A stretch of 64,000 nucleotides of DNA from NCBI RefSeq assembly GCF_020510665.1, contig NZ_CP075187.1, positions 2,004,501-2,068,500 of the forward strand. Direction: 5' to 3'. Source of the stretch: Dechloromonas denitrificans (lineage in GTDB: Bacteria; Pseudomonadota; Gammaproteobacteria; Burkholderiales; Rhodocyclaceae). The translations under genes were made by a program, and so were the position numbers. The number at the start of each line of letters is the position of its first letter. The first letter of the stretch is position 1. Below the pieces are notes generated by a model. It did no database searches and had not been told where the DNA came from. It saw nothing but the letters and a program-made list of their open reading frames with translations. Positions 24,892-33,856 of the stretch are shown piece after piece.

Positions 24892-26825
24892 GCCGACCGG
24901 CCCACCGCCCTCTCGACCAGACCGCACGCCCCTGGTTAATGGCCGCCGCGCTGGCAACCATCTTGCCGCATCTCGAACATCAAGCCTTGTGGCTGAGCAG
25001 CCTGATCGGCCTGATGCTGCTCTGGGCTGCCTGGCTATGGCAGCGCAACGAGCGCCTGCCGAACAGCGGGCTACTCGCCATTATCGTGTGCCTCAGTTGC
25101 TGCGCGGTCTATCTCGAATATCAAACCTTGTTCGGCCGCGATGCCGGTGTCGCCCTGTTGGTAATTTTCATGGCCATGAAAATGCTGGAGTTGAAAAACC
25201 GGCGCGATGGCATGGTCGTCGTCACCCTCGGCTACTTTCTGCTGCTGACTCATTATTTTTACTCGCAAAGCATTCCAACCGGACTGTGGCTGCTGATTGC
25301 GCTATGGCTCGTCACCTCGGCGCTGATTCGCCTGAACAGCGGCCCGGATGCCATGCCACGCAGCATCTTGCGCTACGCGGCCAGCCTGCTCGCCCAGGCA
25401 CTACCCTTCATGCTCGCGCTATACCTGCTTTTCCCGCGGATCAATGGGCCGCTCTGGGGTTTGCCGCAAGACGCGCATAGCGGCAAGACCGGCCTGTCGG
25501 AACAAATGACACCCGGCAGCATTGCTCACCTGGCGCTCAATAACGAGATCGCTTTCCGGGTCCGCTTCGACGCTGAAATACCGCCTGGAAAACTGCTTTA
25601 TTGGCGCGGCCCGGTCATGGAGTATTTTGATGGAACCACCTGGCGACCGCAGCCGAACCGCCCAGGCTCAGAGCGCATCGAAGTCATCGCCACACCGCTC
25701 AGCTACGAAATCACGCTTGAACCCCACAACCAACGCTGGCTGCTAGCGCTCGATGCCCCCACTGGCATGCCACCGGAAACAGGCTTGAATGGCACGTTGA
25801 CCGCGACACACCGGCAGATCATCAATGAACGTCGCCAATTTCGCTTTGCCTCGACACTGGACTACCGTTTCAACGTTGCCGAGAACCCCAATATTCTCCG
25901 ACGCAACCTGCAACTACCTGCCGGGAGAAACCCGCAGACGCTCAAACTGGCCGGCGAATGGCGGGCCACGACCAAGGAGCCGGAAGAAGTCGTCAACAAG
26001 GCGCTGACACTCTTTGCCGAGCAAAATTTTGTCTACTCCTTGCAACCCCCACTGCTCGGCCCGGAAGGGATCGATGACTTCCTGTTCTCAAGCCGTCGCG
26101 GTTTTTGCGAACATTACGCCGCAGCCTTCGTCGTACTGATGCGCGCCGCCGGCATCCCGGCACGCGTGGTCGGCGGCTACCAGGGCGGCGAAGTCAATCC
26201 GGTGGACGGCTATCTGACCGTACGCCAATCCGACGCTCACGCCTGGAGTGAAATATGGCTGGAAGGTCGTGGCTGGATAAGGATAGATCCAACGGCCGCC
26301 GTTTCACCTGCCCGCATCGAAAACGGTCGCATCGATCAGCCTGGCAGCGCCACCTTGCCGGCCCTGAGCCAACTGCGCACCGCCTGGCTCAAAAACCTGC
26401 GTCATCGCTGGGAAGCGATCAACAATGCCTGGAACCAGCAAATACTGAGCTACGACATGCAGCGCCAGCGCCAGCTACTCGCTCGCCTTGGCTGGCAGGA
26501 AGCGGGCTGGCAGGACCTGGTCATCCTGCTCGCCCTTTGCTGCACCATACTGCTCGGCGCCATTACGGCCTGGACGCTCCATCAAAAACCCCAACCAGAC
26601 CCAGCCACCCGTCTCTGGCATAAAGCCTTGCGACATCTGGCACGAAGACAAGTAAACTGCGCCCGCTGGGAAACGCCCAATGCCTTGCTGCACCGTGTAC
26701 AGACCGAGCACCCAATGTTGGCCGAACCTTTCGGGCGCGTTGTAAATGCTTATCTGGATGTGCGCTACGGCCGTACCTCGAACAATCTGAACCTTCTGCG
26801 CGAAGCCATCGCGCAATTGCCCTGA
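24888..26825 (+). CDS. tgpA: TgpA-like membrane transglutaminase-domain protein
   Basis: 645 residues. An N-terminal DUF3488 region holds about six membrane helices (residues ~10-185). A periplasmic transglutaminase core follows, with catalytic Cys in SRRGFCEHYAAAFVVLMRAA, then AGIPARVVGGYQGGEVNP, His in SDAHAWSEIWLEG and an Asp in WIRIDPTAA. One more helix near 555 and a cytosolic DUF4129-like tail end the protein. The Pseudomonas homologue TgpA is essential, but its substrate is unknown. Its ATG overlaps the DUF58 stop (ATGA). Confidence 0.9.
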   Translation: MSRPAHRPLDQTARPWLMAAALATILPHLEHQALWLSSLIGLMLLWAAWLWQRNERLPNSGLLAIIVCLSCCAVYLEYQTLFGRDAGVALLVIFMAMKMLELKNRRDGMVVVTLGYFLLLTHYFYSQSIPTGLWLLIALWLVTSALIRLNSGPDAMPRSILRYAASLLAQALPFMLALYLLFPRINGPLWGLPQDAHSGKTGLSEQMTPGSIAHLALNNEIAFRVRFDAEIPPGKLLYWRGPVMEYFDGTTWRPQPNRPGSERIEVIATPLSYEITLEPHNQRWLLALDAPTGMPPETGLNGTLTATHRQIINERRQFRFASTLDYRFNVAENPNILRRNLQLPAGRNPQTLKLAGEWRATTKEPEEVVNKALTLFAEQNFVYSLQPPLLGPEGIDDFLFSSRRGFCEHYAAAFVVLMRAAGIPARVVGGYQGGEVNPVDGYLTVRQSDAHAWSEIWLEGRGWIRIDPTAAVSPARIENGRIDQPGSATLPALSQLRTAWLKNLRHRWEAINNAWNQQILSYDMQRQRQLLARLGWQEAGWQDLVILLALCCTILLGAITAWTLHQKPQPDPATRLWHKALRHLARRQVNCARWETPNALLHRVQTEHPMLAEPFGRVVNAYLDVRYGRTSNNLNLLREAIAQLP

Positions 26826-26836
26826 CGGAGATCGAT

Positions 26837-27823
26837 TTGAAGCTGACTTTTGGTGCCCTGCTGCTCGCCTGCCTGACTGGTTTGAGCCACGCCGCTGCCA
26901 AACCGCCAAGTTTTGCCGACAACCCGGCAACCATCGAATTTGCGCGAGAAATGGAGCAACGCCACGGTTTCAATGCAGATGAGTTGCTCGACAAATTTGC
27001 CCAAACCAGCTCGAACGCCAAAGTACTGCAACTGATCAAACCCCCTGCATCCCCTCAACAGCGCTCATGGGAACGCTACCGTCCACGCTTCCTGAACGAC
27101 CGCCGCATCGATGGTGGCGTACGCTTCTGGCAGGACAACCGCACCGTTCTGGCTCGCGCCCGGGCAATGTACGGCGTGCCGGAGGAAATCATTGTTGCGA
27201 TCATTGGCGTCGAGACAGAATACGGCCGTAATACCGGCGGCTTCCGCGTCCTTGAATCACTCGCCACCCTGGCTTTCGATTACCCGCGTCGCGCCGATTT
27301 TTTCCGCACCGAACTCGAACAATTCCTGCTACTGGCCCGTGAAAACAATATGGACCCGCTCAGTATCAAGGGCTCTTTTGCCGGCGCCATCGGCATTCCA
27401 CAATTCATGCCGGGTAGCCAACGCCGCTACGCCGTCGACTTCGATGGCGATCAGCGCGTCGACCTGTCGGGCAGCTTTGATGATGCCGTCGGCAGTGTCG
27501 GGCGCTTCCTGGAGCAGCATGGCTGGCAAGCCGGCCAGCCGATTGCCGTCGCCGCACGCTTACAAGGTGAACCGGCCCGCGAGCTGATCGAAGCCGGCAT
27601 TCGCCCCACACTCAAGGTCGGCGAGCTTGCCGCACAAGGTATCAGCAGCAGAGCGGGGAATGAAGACAATGTCGCGCTGATCGACCTCGTATCACCAGGC
27701 CGAGAAACCGAATACTGGCTGGGCTACGAAAATTTCTACGTCATCACCCGCTACAACCGCTCCAGCTTTTATGCCATGTCGGTTTTTCAGTTGGCAGAAG
27801 AAATTCGCCAGCGGATGCGCTAA
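26837..27823 (+). CDS. mltB: Membrane-bound lytic murein transglycosylase B
   Basis: 328 residues starting at a TTG with GGAG 6 bases upstream; the start is fixed by a clear signal peptide (KLTFGALLLACLTGLSHAAA). The catalytic Glu lies in IIGVETEYGRNTGGF (Glu126), and the surrounding family motifs FDYPRRADFF, GSFAGAIGIPQFMPGS and DFDGDQRVDLSGS are intact. The usual lipobox Cys is not evident, so it may be soluble periplasmic. It cleaves peptidoglycan with anhydro-muramyl formation. It sits 11 bases after tgpA and could share its transcript. Confidence 0.93.
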   Translation: MKLTFGALLLACLTGLSHAAAKPPSFADNPATIEFAREMEQRHGFNADELLDKFAQTSSNAKVLQLIKPPASPQQRSWERYRPRFLNDRRIDGGVRFWQDNRTVLARARAMYGVPEEIIVAIIGVETEYGRNTGGFRVLESLATLAFDYPRRADFFRTELEQFLLLARENNMDPLSIKGSFAGAIGIPQFMPGSQRRYAVDFDGDQRVDLSGSFDDAVGSVGRFLEQHGWQAGQPIAVAARLQGEPARELIEAGIRPTLKVGELAAQGISSRAGNEDNVALIDLVSPGRETEYWLGYENFYVITRYNRSSFYAMSVFQLAEEIRQRMR

Positions 27824-27832
27824 ATGACCGCA

Positions 27833-27857
27833 GGCGGGATTGCTGACTGATCCCGCC
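27833..27857. terminator. Bidirectional hairpin between mltB and rpoS
   Basis: An 8-bp perfect stem GGCGGGAT / ATCCCGCC with a 9-base loop, between convergent genes. There is only a weak T-run on the plus side (CCTTTTAAAA downstream). Confidence 0.55.
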
Positions 27858-27871
27858 CTTCGGCAAGCCTT

Positions 27872-28804
27872 TTAAAACAGGGAGTCGCTTGAAAGATTGC
27901 CGCGTTTGACGATCTTGCGCAGACGGTCGAGCGCTTCCATCTGAATCTGCCGCACCCGCTCGCGCGTCAGGCCAAGGTCGTTGGCGATAACATCCAGCGT
28001 TGCGACATCGGCATTATTCAGCCCATAGCGCCGTTCGATCACCTGACGCTGGCGCTCGGTCAGTTGATCAAGCCACCCCGCCATCAAGGTATCGACCTCG
28101 CTACTCTGCAGCAGGGAAGCCGGATCGCTACCACCATCATCGGCAATAATCTCGACCATGGTGTGCTCGGGATCGATATCGAGCGGCATGTCGAGCGAAG
28201 CAATGTGCTCGTTCAACGCAAGAATCCGGCGCACGTCCTCAACCGGCTTGTCGATCAGCACAGCAACCCGTTCCACGGTCGACTCGCGTCGATCGGCTGA
28301 TTCGAGATGCCGCATGGCACGCAGGACAAGATTGATTTCCTTGACGACATGAACCGGCAAGCGAATTGTTCTCGCCTGGTTCATGATGCCGCGCTCAATG
28401 CTCTGGCGAATCCACCACGTCGCATAGGTCGAGAAACGGAAACCACGCTCAGGATCGAATTTCTCAAGCGCGTGAATCAATCCGAGATTTCCCTCTTCGA
28501 TCAGATCAAGGAGCGGAATGCCACGGTTCAGATAGTGCTTGGCAATATTGACCACCAAGCGAAGATTGTGCTCGATCATTTTCTGCCGCGAGGCAAAATC
28601 CCCGGCCCGCATGCAGCGGGCGGTCGCTAGCTCTTCGGCCGGCGTGAGCAGCGGTTTGGCACCAATCTCGTTCAGGTAAAGCTGGGTTACATCCTCAAGC
28701 AGATCAAGTTCGGGCGCAATAACTTCCGGCTCGGGGAGCAGGACAGCTTCGTCGGGTTGCCCCTCAAAGCTTTCGTCCTCTTGCTCCCGGTCGGTATGAG
28801 TCAT
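27872..28804 (-). CDS. rpoS: RNA polymerase sigma factor RpoS (sigma-38)
   Basis: 310 residues. Region 1.2 (DLLEDVTQLYLNEIGAKPLL), region 2 (EHNLRLVVNIAKHYLNRGI, DLIEEGNLGLIHALEKFDPE, FSTYATWWIRQSIERGIMNQ), region 3 and region 4 (ERRYGLNNADVATLDVIA, LTRERVRQIQMEALDRLR) are all complete. It is the general stress and stationary-phase sigma factor. The nlpD-rpoS order with a 4-base overlap matches other proteobacteria, where rpoS is read partly from a promoter within nlpD. Confidence 0.96.
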   Translation of the reverse strand: MTHTDREQEDESFEGQPDEAVLLPEPEVIAPELDLLEDVTQLYLNEIGAKPLLTPAEELATARCMRAGDFASRQKMIEHNLRLVVNIAKHYLNRGIPLLDLIEEGNLGLIHALEKFDPERGFRFSTYATWWIRQSIERGIMNQARTIRLPVHVVKEINLVLRAMRHLESADRRESTVERVAVLIDKPVEDVRRILALNEHIASLDMPLDIDPEHTMVEIIADDGGSDPASLLQSSEVDTLMAGWLDQLTERQRQVIERRYGLNNADVATLDVIANDLGLTRERVRQIQMEALDRLRKIVKRGNLSSDSLF

Positions 28805-29757
28805 TTTTTCGGCAGATACTGAGCCGGATCAACCGGCTTGCCCTGCTTGCGAATTTCAAAGTGCAGCTTGACCGAATCGGCATCCGTGCTGCCCATTTCG
28901 GCAATTTTCTGCCCGCGGCTCACCGTCTGGCCTTCTTTGACCAGAATCTTGCGATTATGAGCATAAGCGGAAAGGAAGGTGGCGTTGTGCTTGATGATGA
29001 CCAACTCACCATAACCTCGCAACCCGGCGCCGGCATATACCACTTTGCCTTCGCCCGCAGCCAGAACGGTATCGCCTGCCTTGCCGCCGAAATCAAGTCC
29101 CTTGTTGCCGGACTCGCTGAACGGCGCGACGACTTTGCCGGCGGAGGGCCACAACCATGGCACATCATCCGGACCGGCAGCTACCGCCGGTGCAGGCTGC
29201 GCAGGAGCTTGAACGACCGCCGGGGCTGGCGCAGGCGCAGGTTCCGATTTGGTTTCAGCCGGCTTGGCAGGCAGGTCACCCGTTTTATTCAAGCGAGCAT
29301 AGGCCTCATCGGAATAAGGCTCCTTGCCGACACGCGGCTCTCGCTTCAAATTACTGTTTGACGTCGCTACAGGCTGCTGAGCGGATGGCGGCTGGTCGAG
29401 TGAACGGGTTTCGACAACGGGACTGGAGCTAACCGGCTTGCTGACCACCGCTCCCGTATTCTCCACAGTCCCCGGAGGAACAACCCGCAATACCTGCCCC
29501 TCCTTGATCGACGAGGGATTGGCCAGATTATTCCAGGCAGCAACATCCTTGTAGTCCTGACCGTGTTCCAGGGCAATACGGTAGAGCGTTTCACCACGTT
29601 TGACGGTGTAGTAGCCGGGACCGGAAGGCTGCTGGACAGGCGAAACAGGAGCGGTACGCGAGGCTGCTGACGTACTGCGGTCAACAGCAGGGGCCGGTGG
29701 TTGAGAAAAACAACCGGCCAGCAACAAGGGAAGAATCAGAACGGTAAATCGAATCAT
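28801..29757 (-). CDS. nlpD: NlpD-type LysM/M23 lipoprotein
   Basis: 318 residues. A lipoprotein signal with lipobox LLAGC (Cys16) is followed by a LysM domain (residues ~48-92, [20 protein letters not shown]), a long Pro/Ala-rich linker and a C-terminal LytM/M23 domain (~205-315). The first zinc ligand His is replaced by Asn (GNKGLDFGG), while later His residues (SAYAHN, LHFEIR) remain. So the domain is catalytically degenerate, as in NlpD that activates the amidase AmiC at septa. It overlaps both pcm and rpoS by 4 bases. Confidence 0.93.
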   Translation of the reverse strand: MIRFTVLILPLLLAGCFSQPPAPAVDRSTSAASRTAPVSPVQQPSGPGYYTVKRGETLYRIALEHGQDYKDVAAWNNLANPSSIKEGQVLRVVPPGTVENTGAVVSKPVSSSPVVETRSLDQPPSAQQPVATSNSNLKREPRVGKEPYSDEAYARLNKTGDLPAKPAETKSEPAPAPAPAVVQAPAQPAPAVAAGPDDVPWLWPSAGKVVAPFSESGNKGLDFGGKAGDTVLAAGEGKVVYAGAGLRGYGELVIIKHNATFLSAYAHNRKILVKEGQTVSRGQKIAEMGSTDADSVKLHFEIRKQGKPVDPAQYLPKK

Positions 29758-30425
29758 TGCGTTCCTGCGAGAAGCGGGACAAAGCGAACTGCGTCGAGGC
29801 GCGTTTCGACAAATCCCTGAGGCGTGCGTTCAATGAAGCAAAGATACTGCTCTGTCGTACCAATTGGCAAGACTAGCCGGCCGCCAAGCGCCAACTGCTC
29901 CAGCAATGCCTGCGGCACATGCGAACCAGCCGCTGCCACAATAATGCTGTCAAAGGGCCCGGCTTCAGGCAGACCCAACTGGCCATCGGCATGTTTCAAG
30001 CGGACATTGAACTGCTGCAGGGTCCGCATGTTGGCCTTGGCTTTTTCAAGCAATGGCCCCAGACGTTCGACGGCATAAACCTCATTGGTCAACTGTGCCA
30101 ATACCGCTGCCTGATAACCGCAACCTGCACCGACTTCAAGTGTCTTGCCCAGTGTCGGGCGCGCATTGAGCAGCAATTCGATCATGCGGGCGACAACGTA
30201 AGGCTGAGAAATGGTCTGCCCCATACCAAGCGGCAAGGCGGTATCTTCATAGGCACGGGACGCCAGTGCCTCTTCAACAAACACATGACGCGGCACAGCC
30301 GCCATGGCACCCAGCACCGCCTCGTGGCGAATGCCTTTTTCGCGCAAACGCTCGATCATGCGCGCCCGCGTCCGCTGCGAAGTCATACCAATTCCGTGAA
30401 GCACGGCCAAGCTCACTCCATCCAC
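29754..30425 (-). CDS. pcm: Protein-L-isoaspartate O-methyltransferase
   Basis: 223 residues. Rossmann methyltransferase with the SAM-binding motif [17 protein letters not shown] and family motifs [33 protein letters not shown] and [19 protein letters not shown] (shown in parts). It repairs isoaspartyl damage in ageing proteins. The ATG at 30425 overlaps the surE end by 13 bases; an ATG 39 bases later (30386, [10 protein letters not shown]) is a reasonable alternative. The surE-pcm-nlpD-rpoS order is conserved in many proteobacteria. Confidence 0.94.
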   Translation of the reverse strand: MDGVSLAVLHGIGMTSQRTRARMIERLREKGIRHEAVLGAMAAVPRHVFVEEALASRAYEDTALPLGMGQTISQPYVVARMIELLLNARPTLGKTLEVGAGCGYQAAVLAQLTNEVYAVERLGPLLEKAKANMRTLQQFNVRLKHADGQLGLPEAGPFDSIIVAAAGSHVPQALLEQLALGGRLVLPIGTTEQYLCFIERTPQGFVETRLDAVRFVPLLAGTQ

Positions 30426-31153
30426 TGACGCACCGCCGGCAACTGAGCCGGGTGCGTCAAATCAATTTGCAAAGGTGTGATTGACACACAACCCCGCTCG
30501 ACCGCGTTGAAGTCGGTGCCGGGCCCTGCATCAGCTGCCGCACCTGCCGCACCAATCCAGTAAACCGTTTCATTACGCGGTGACTGCATTTTGACAACTG
30601 GCTCGGCTTTGTGGCGGCGACCAAGGCGGGTCACTTCAAACCCCTTCAATTCGGCATGCGGAATATCGGGCACGTTCACATTCAGCAATACCGGCTGCTT
30701 GATCGGATTGCGAATAAATCGCTCAACAAGATCGCGCGCCACCCGGCCAGCCGTATCAAAATGCTTGCCTTCAAAATTATTCAGGGAAATTGCCAGAGAA
30801 GGTATTCCGAGCAAAAACCCCTCGGTCGCCGCCGCTACCGTCCCCGAATAAATCGTATCGTCTCCCATGTTGGCACCGTGATTGATACCTGAAACGATAA
30901 TGTCGGGCAAATAATCCAGCATGCCTGTCACGGCCAGATGGACACAATCGGTCGGCGTTCCATTCACAAAATGAAAACCGTTGGCCGCTGTTTTCAAGAA
31001 CAAAGGCCTGTCCAGCGTCAGCGAATTACTCGCCCCGCTGCGATTCTGCTCGGGAGCAACCACCACAATTTCACCAAGCCCGGAAAGCGCTTGCGCCAGG
31101 GCGGCAAGCCCCGGCGCAAAATAACCGTCGTCGTTACTGAGCAGAATGCGCAT
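30413..31153 (-). CDS. surE: 5'/3'-nucleotidase SurE
   Basis: 246 residues. The metal-binding N-terminus [16 protein letters not shown] (adjacent Asp residues), the family motif [22 protein letters not shown] and the segment [12 protein letters not shown] are intact. It dephosphorylates nucleoside monophosphates and other phosphates and supports stationary-phase survival. The start lies 3 bases after the hns-like stop with no clear ribosome site, suggesting translational coupling to that gene. Confidence 0.95.
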   Translation of the reverse strand: MRILLSNDDGYFAPGLAALAQALSGLGEIVVVAPEQNRSGASNSLTLDRPLFLKTAANGFHFVNGTPTDCVHLAVTGMLDYLPDIIVSGINHGANMGDDTIYSGTVAAATEGFLLGIPSLAISLNNFEGKHFDTAGRVARDLVERFIRNPIKQPVLLNVNVPDIPHAELKGFEVTRLGRRHKAEPVVKMQSPRNETVYWIGAAGAAADAGPGTDFNAVERGCVSITPLQIDLTHPAQLPAVRQWME

Positions 31154-31156
31154 CGA

Positions 31157-31474
31157 TCAAACCAGGAGGCTATCCAGGCTCGCCCCATTGGCGACCCAGG
31201 CTTCAACCCACTTTGGCTTGCGGCCACGACCAGTCCATTCCAGTTCAGGATTTTCCGGGTGACGATATTTGACTTTGACCTTGGATGTGCTGGCCGCCTT
31301 GACCTTCACTTCCTTACCGATCAAATCCTCAATGGCATAACCACGAGCTTTGGCAAAAGCGCGAACTTCATTGAGGATATTGGCTTTATCCTGTACTTCT
31401 CTGCGCTTCAATTCAGCCGGAATCTGTTGCTGCAAATCACGCAATTCAATAACGGAAAGTGCTGAAAGATCCAT
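31157..31474 (-). CDS. hns: H-NS family nucleoid protein
   Basis: 105 residues from ATG 31474, which has GGAG 6 bases upstream; the frame is open 12 bases further. The N-terminal part is an oligomerising helix (SVIELRDLQQQIPAELKRRE). The C-terminus carries the DNA-binding core KYRHPENPELEWTGRGRKP, with the GRGRKP AT-hook-like loop of H-NS/BpH3 proteins. It silences AT-rich and horizontally acquired DNA. It heads the surE-pcm-nlpD-rpoS genes, with 3 bases to surE. Its own promoter region is AT-rich, consistent with autoregulation. Confidence 0.9.
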   Translation of the reverse strand: MDLSALSVIELRDLQQQIPAELKRREVQDKANILNEVRAFAKARGYAIEDLIGKEVKVKAASTSKVKVKYRHPENPELEWTGRGRKPKWVEAWVANGASLDSLLV

Positions 31475-31541
31475 AATTATCTCCAAATAAAATAAGCAAG
31501 AACAATTTAGTGAATACCTGCTTATTTATCAACCAATAAAA

Positions 31542-31563
31542 TCAAAAACCGGCAAACGCCGGC
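31542..31563 (-). terminator. Terminator of the hybrid histidine kinase
   Basis: On the minus strand CCGGC-GTTT-GCCGG is followed by TTTTTGATTTT. It lies about 115 bases after the kinase stop and upstream of the hns-like gene, separating the two. Confidence 0.7.
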
Positions 31564-31679
31564 TATTTAACCTGACCATTTCCAAACATCGAAACAAGAC
31601 GGCCGAATAAAATTCTTTGATGCATTCTAACACAGCCCACACCGTCACCGGCTCTATCGCCCCTCTGGGGTATCGGCAT

Positions 31680-33674
31680 TTACTTTAAAAATTTAAGCCA
31701 TTTGAATAAGGTATTAAAAAAAACGTCCGGGTTAACTGGCTTTCCGATGTGGTCATCCATTCCATTGGCAAAACAGGCTCTTCGATCCTCGTCAAAAACA
31801 TTCGCCGTCATTGCGAGAACGGGTGTATTCATGTTCAAAGAGTCACCTCGAATTCTGCGGGTTGCCTCAATACCATTCATTTCAGGCATTTGAACATCCA
31901 TCAAGATCAATGAGTAATAATTTTGCTTGGCCAGATTAACTGCTGCCAAACCATTATCAGCAAGATCGACAACCAGTCCCACATCCTCGAGAAGACAACG
32001 CGAAATTTCCTGATTGATCGGTTCGTCCTCAACCAACAAAACGCGAGCGCCAGAAAAATCCAGTCTGATCTGCGCTTCAACACTATCAAGATCCGTGTAA
32101 AGATGAGGCGGCTCAACTCTCGCCTCAAGCTTGTCAAATCGCGCAGAGAACCAGAATGTACTCCCTTGCCCCAAGGTGCTTTCAACACCGATGTCGCCCC
32201 CCATCAGACGCGACAACTGCTTGCTGATCGCCAGCCCCAGACCTGAACCGCCGTATTTTCTGGTCATTGAACTGTCAGCCTGCTCAAAAGCAGTAAACAA
32301 ACGGGATTGATCTTCAGTTGAAATACCAATACCCGTATCCAAAACCTCAAAACGGAGCAAAACCGTCGTCAGACTTTCTTCAATCGGGCGCACACGAATG
32401 CTGACCGTCCCTTGCGAGGTAAATTTGACTGCATTGGCAACCAGATTGAGCAAAACCTGCCCGAGACGTAAAGGATCTCCTTCCAGGGCCAGGGAGGACA
32501 ATTCAGGCGGCGAGTCGACACGCAGCGTCAATCCTTTCTCCGAGATGCGTTCAGAGACCAGGCTGACCACATTCTCCAAAACCTCTCCCAACTGGAACCG
32601 GACTTTTTCGAACAGCAAGCGCTCCGCTTCAATTTTCGAAAGATCAAGAATGTCGTTGATCACAGCCAACAATATCTGTGACGATTTTCTGGCCTTGCTC
32701 AGTTGCTCCCGTACGGTGCTATCCGTTGTACGCTTCAAAGCCAAATCTACCATCCCCATGATGCCATTCATCGGCGTACGCAACTCATGGCTCATATTGG
32801 CGAGAAAAGTCCCTTTGGCGCGACTGGCTGCCTCTGCCGCCTCTTTGGCGATGGACAGCGCCAAGGTGCGCTCTTTGACCTGGAACTCCAGATGATCCCG
32901 ATGTTGAGCCAATTCCTGCTGCGCTTTCTCGCGCTCCCGATCCCAGCGAGCCGAGAGCCTGCCCCCTGCCACAATGCCAGCCAGCCCGATCAGCCAGATA
33001 ACGGCGTGACTGATCCCCAACTGAATCCGGGACTCTTCTATCTGAGCCAGATAAGGTGCCAGCGGCAAATTCAGCCCTGTCGCTCCTCGCATATCACCCG
33101 TCTTGTAGCCAAGAATACCGTGGCATTTATCACAGCCGGTTTCCATGTACATGGCACGCAAATATCGCAAATTCGGCTGGCCATTGATCTCGGCAATTTC
33201 CCAGACCTCAGTTTTGTCTCCCCGGGAAAAAGCTTCGAGTTGCCGACGCTCCCAATCATCCGGTGCATTGCCCGGATTCAGGTATTTCAGACCGGTAATC
33301 CGGCCACGAATCCCATACTCTTCGGCATAGGCATCCATGATCTGCCGCAGCATTGAGGCTGGATTCAGGAGTGTCAACTTCAGACCGTCCGTCGTGGTGA
33401 CATCCCGCCCGGGAACGTGAGACAGCCAGGGAACTGATTTTTGCGTTGCTGTCACGGGGACATAAACGCCACCGTGCATTGTTGCCCAACGGCGAAAAAT
33501 GATGTCTTTATTCAGATTGGCCCGCGCTTCGGAATAGGCCATTGCCATCATCTGGGCTTGGGTGCTGTTCAAGTTCCAAACAAGCGAAAAGGCCAGCACT
33601 CCAGTCCAGAGGAGTGCCGCCAAAACCGATAACCGAAGAGTCAGATATCCGTAGGCCATCAGGAGGCCATTCAC
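31680..33674 (-). CDS. Haem-c sensor hybrid histidine kinase/response regulator
   Basis: 664 residues. A first membrane helix (~15-35) is followed by a periplasmic DUF3365/Tll0287-like domain with a haem-c site GCDKCHG (Cys181, Cys184, His185). A second helix (~222-242), a coiled coil, a HisKA domain (NMSHELRTPMNG, His296), an HATPase domain (NLVANAVKFT, DTGIGIS, GGSGLGLAISKQL) and an intact receiver (LLVEDEP, LILMDVQMPEMNG) follow. It likely senses redox state or a small gas such as NO. No partner regulator is adjacent. It stands between lapD and the hns-like gene. ATG 33659 is an alternative start. Confidence 0.9.
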   Translation of the reverse strand: MNGLLMAYGYLTLRLSVLAALLWTGVLAFSLVWNLNSTQAQMMAMAYSEARANLNKDIIFRRWATMHGGVYVPVTATQKSVPWLSHVPGRDVTTTDGLKLTLLNPASMLRQIMDAYAEEYGIRGRITGLKYLNPGNAPDDWERRQLEAFSRGDKTEVWEIAEINGQPNLRYLRAMYMETGCDKCHGILGYKTGDMRGATGLNLPLAPYLAQIEESRIQLGISHAVIWLIGLAGIVAGGRLSARWDREREKAQQELAQHRDHLEFQVKERTLALSIAKEAAEAASRAKGTFLANMSHELRTPMNGIMGMVDLALKRTTDSTVREQLSKARKSSQILLAVINDILDLSKIEAERLLFEKVRFQLGEVLENVVSLVSERISEKGLTLRVDSPPELSSLALEGDPLRLGQVLLNLVANAVKFTSQGTVSIRVRPIEESLTTVLLRFEVLDTGIGISTEDQSRLFTAFEQADSSMTRKYGGSGLGLAISKQLSRLMGGDIGVESTLGQGSTFWFSARFDKLEARVEPPHLYTDLDSVEAQIRLDFSGARVLLVEDEPINQEISRCLLEDVGLVVDLADNGLAAVNLAKQNYYSLILMDVQMPEMNGIEATRRIRGDSLNMNTPVLAMTANVFDEDRRACFANGMDDHIGKPVNPDVFFNTLFKWLKFLK

Positions 33675-33747
33675 CCAAGCGCAAGCATATCAATAGCGAA
33701 CAATATAACACCCGGAAGAATGACTATTGAGTTTTCTCAACCCCAAC

Positions 33748-33789
33748 GTTGCATCAAGACGAATCACCCGCAATTCACCTTGATGCAAC
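33748..33789. repeat. Perfect 11-bp inverted repeat between lapD and the hybrid kinase
   Basis: GTTGCATCAAG (33748-33758) and CTTGATGCAAC (33779-33789) are separated by 20 bases. The repeat lies upstream of the kinase start (33674) and just past the lapD stop. No T-run follows on either strand. It could be an operator or a transcript-stabilising stem. Confidence 0.5.
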
Positions 33790-33856
33790 CTTCGCAAGCG
33801 CTGTATTAGATCAGGACAACATCAACACCACCGCAACCCGCACGACCATAGCCGGC

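Noticed and set aside
28801..29757. NlpD as an active endopeptidase
   Set aside because: The first zinc-ligand His of the M23 domain is Asn (GNKGLDF), so an activator role as in NlpD is more likely.
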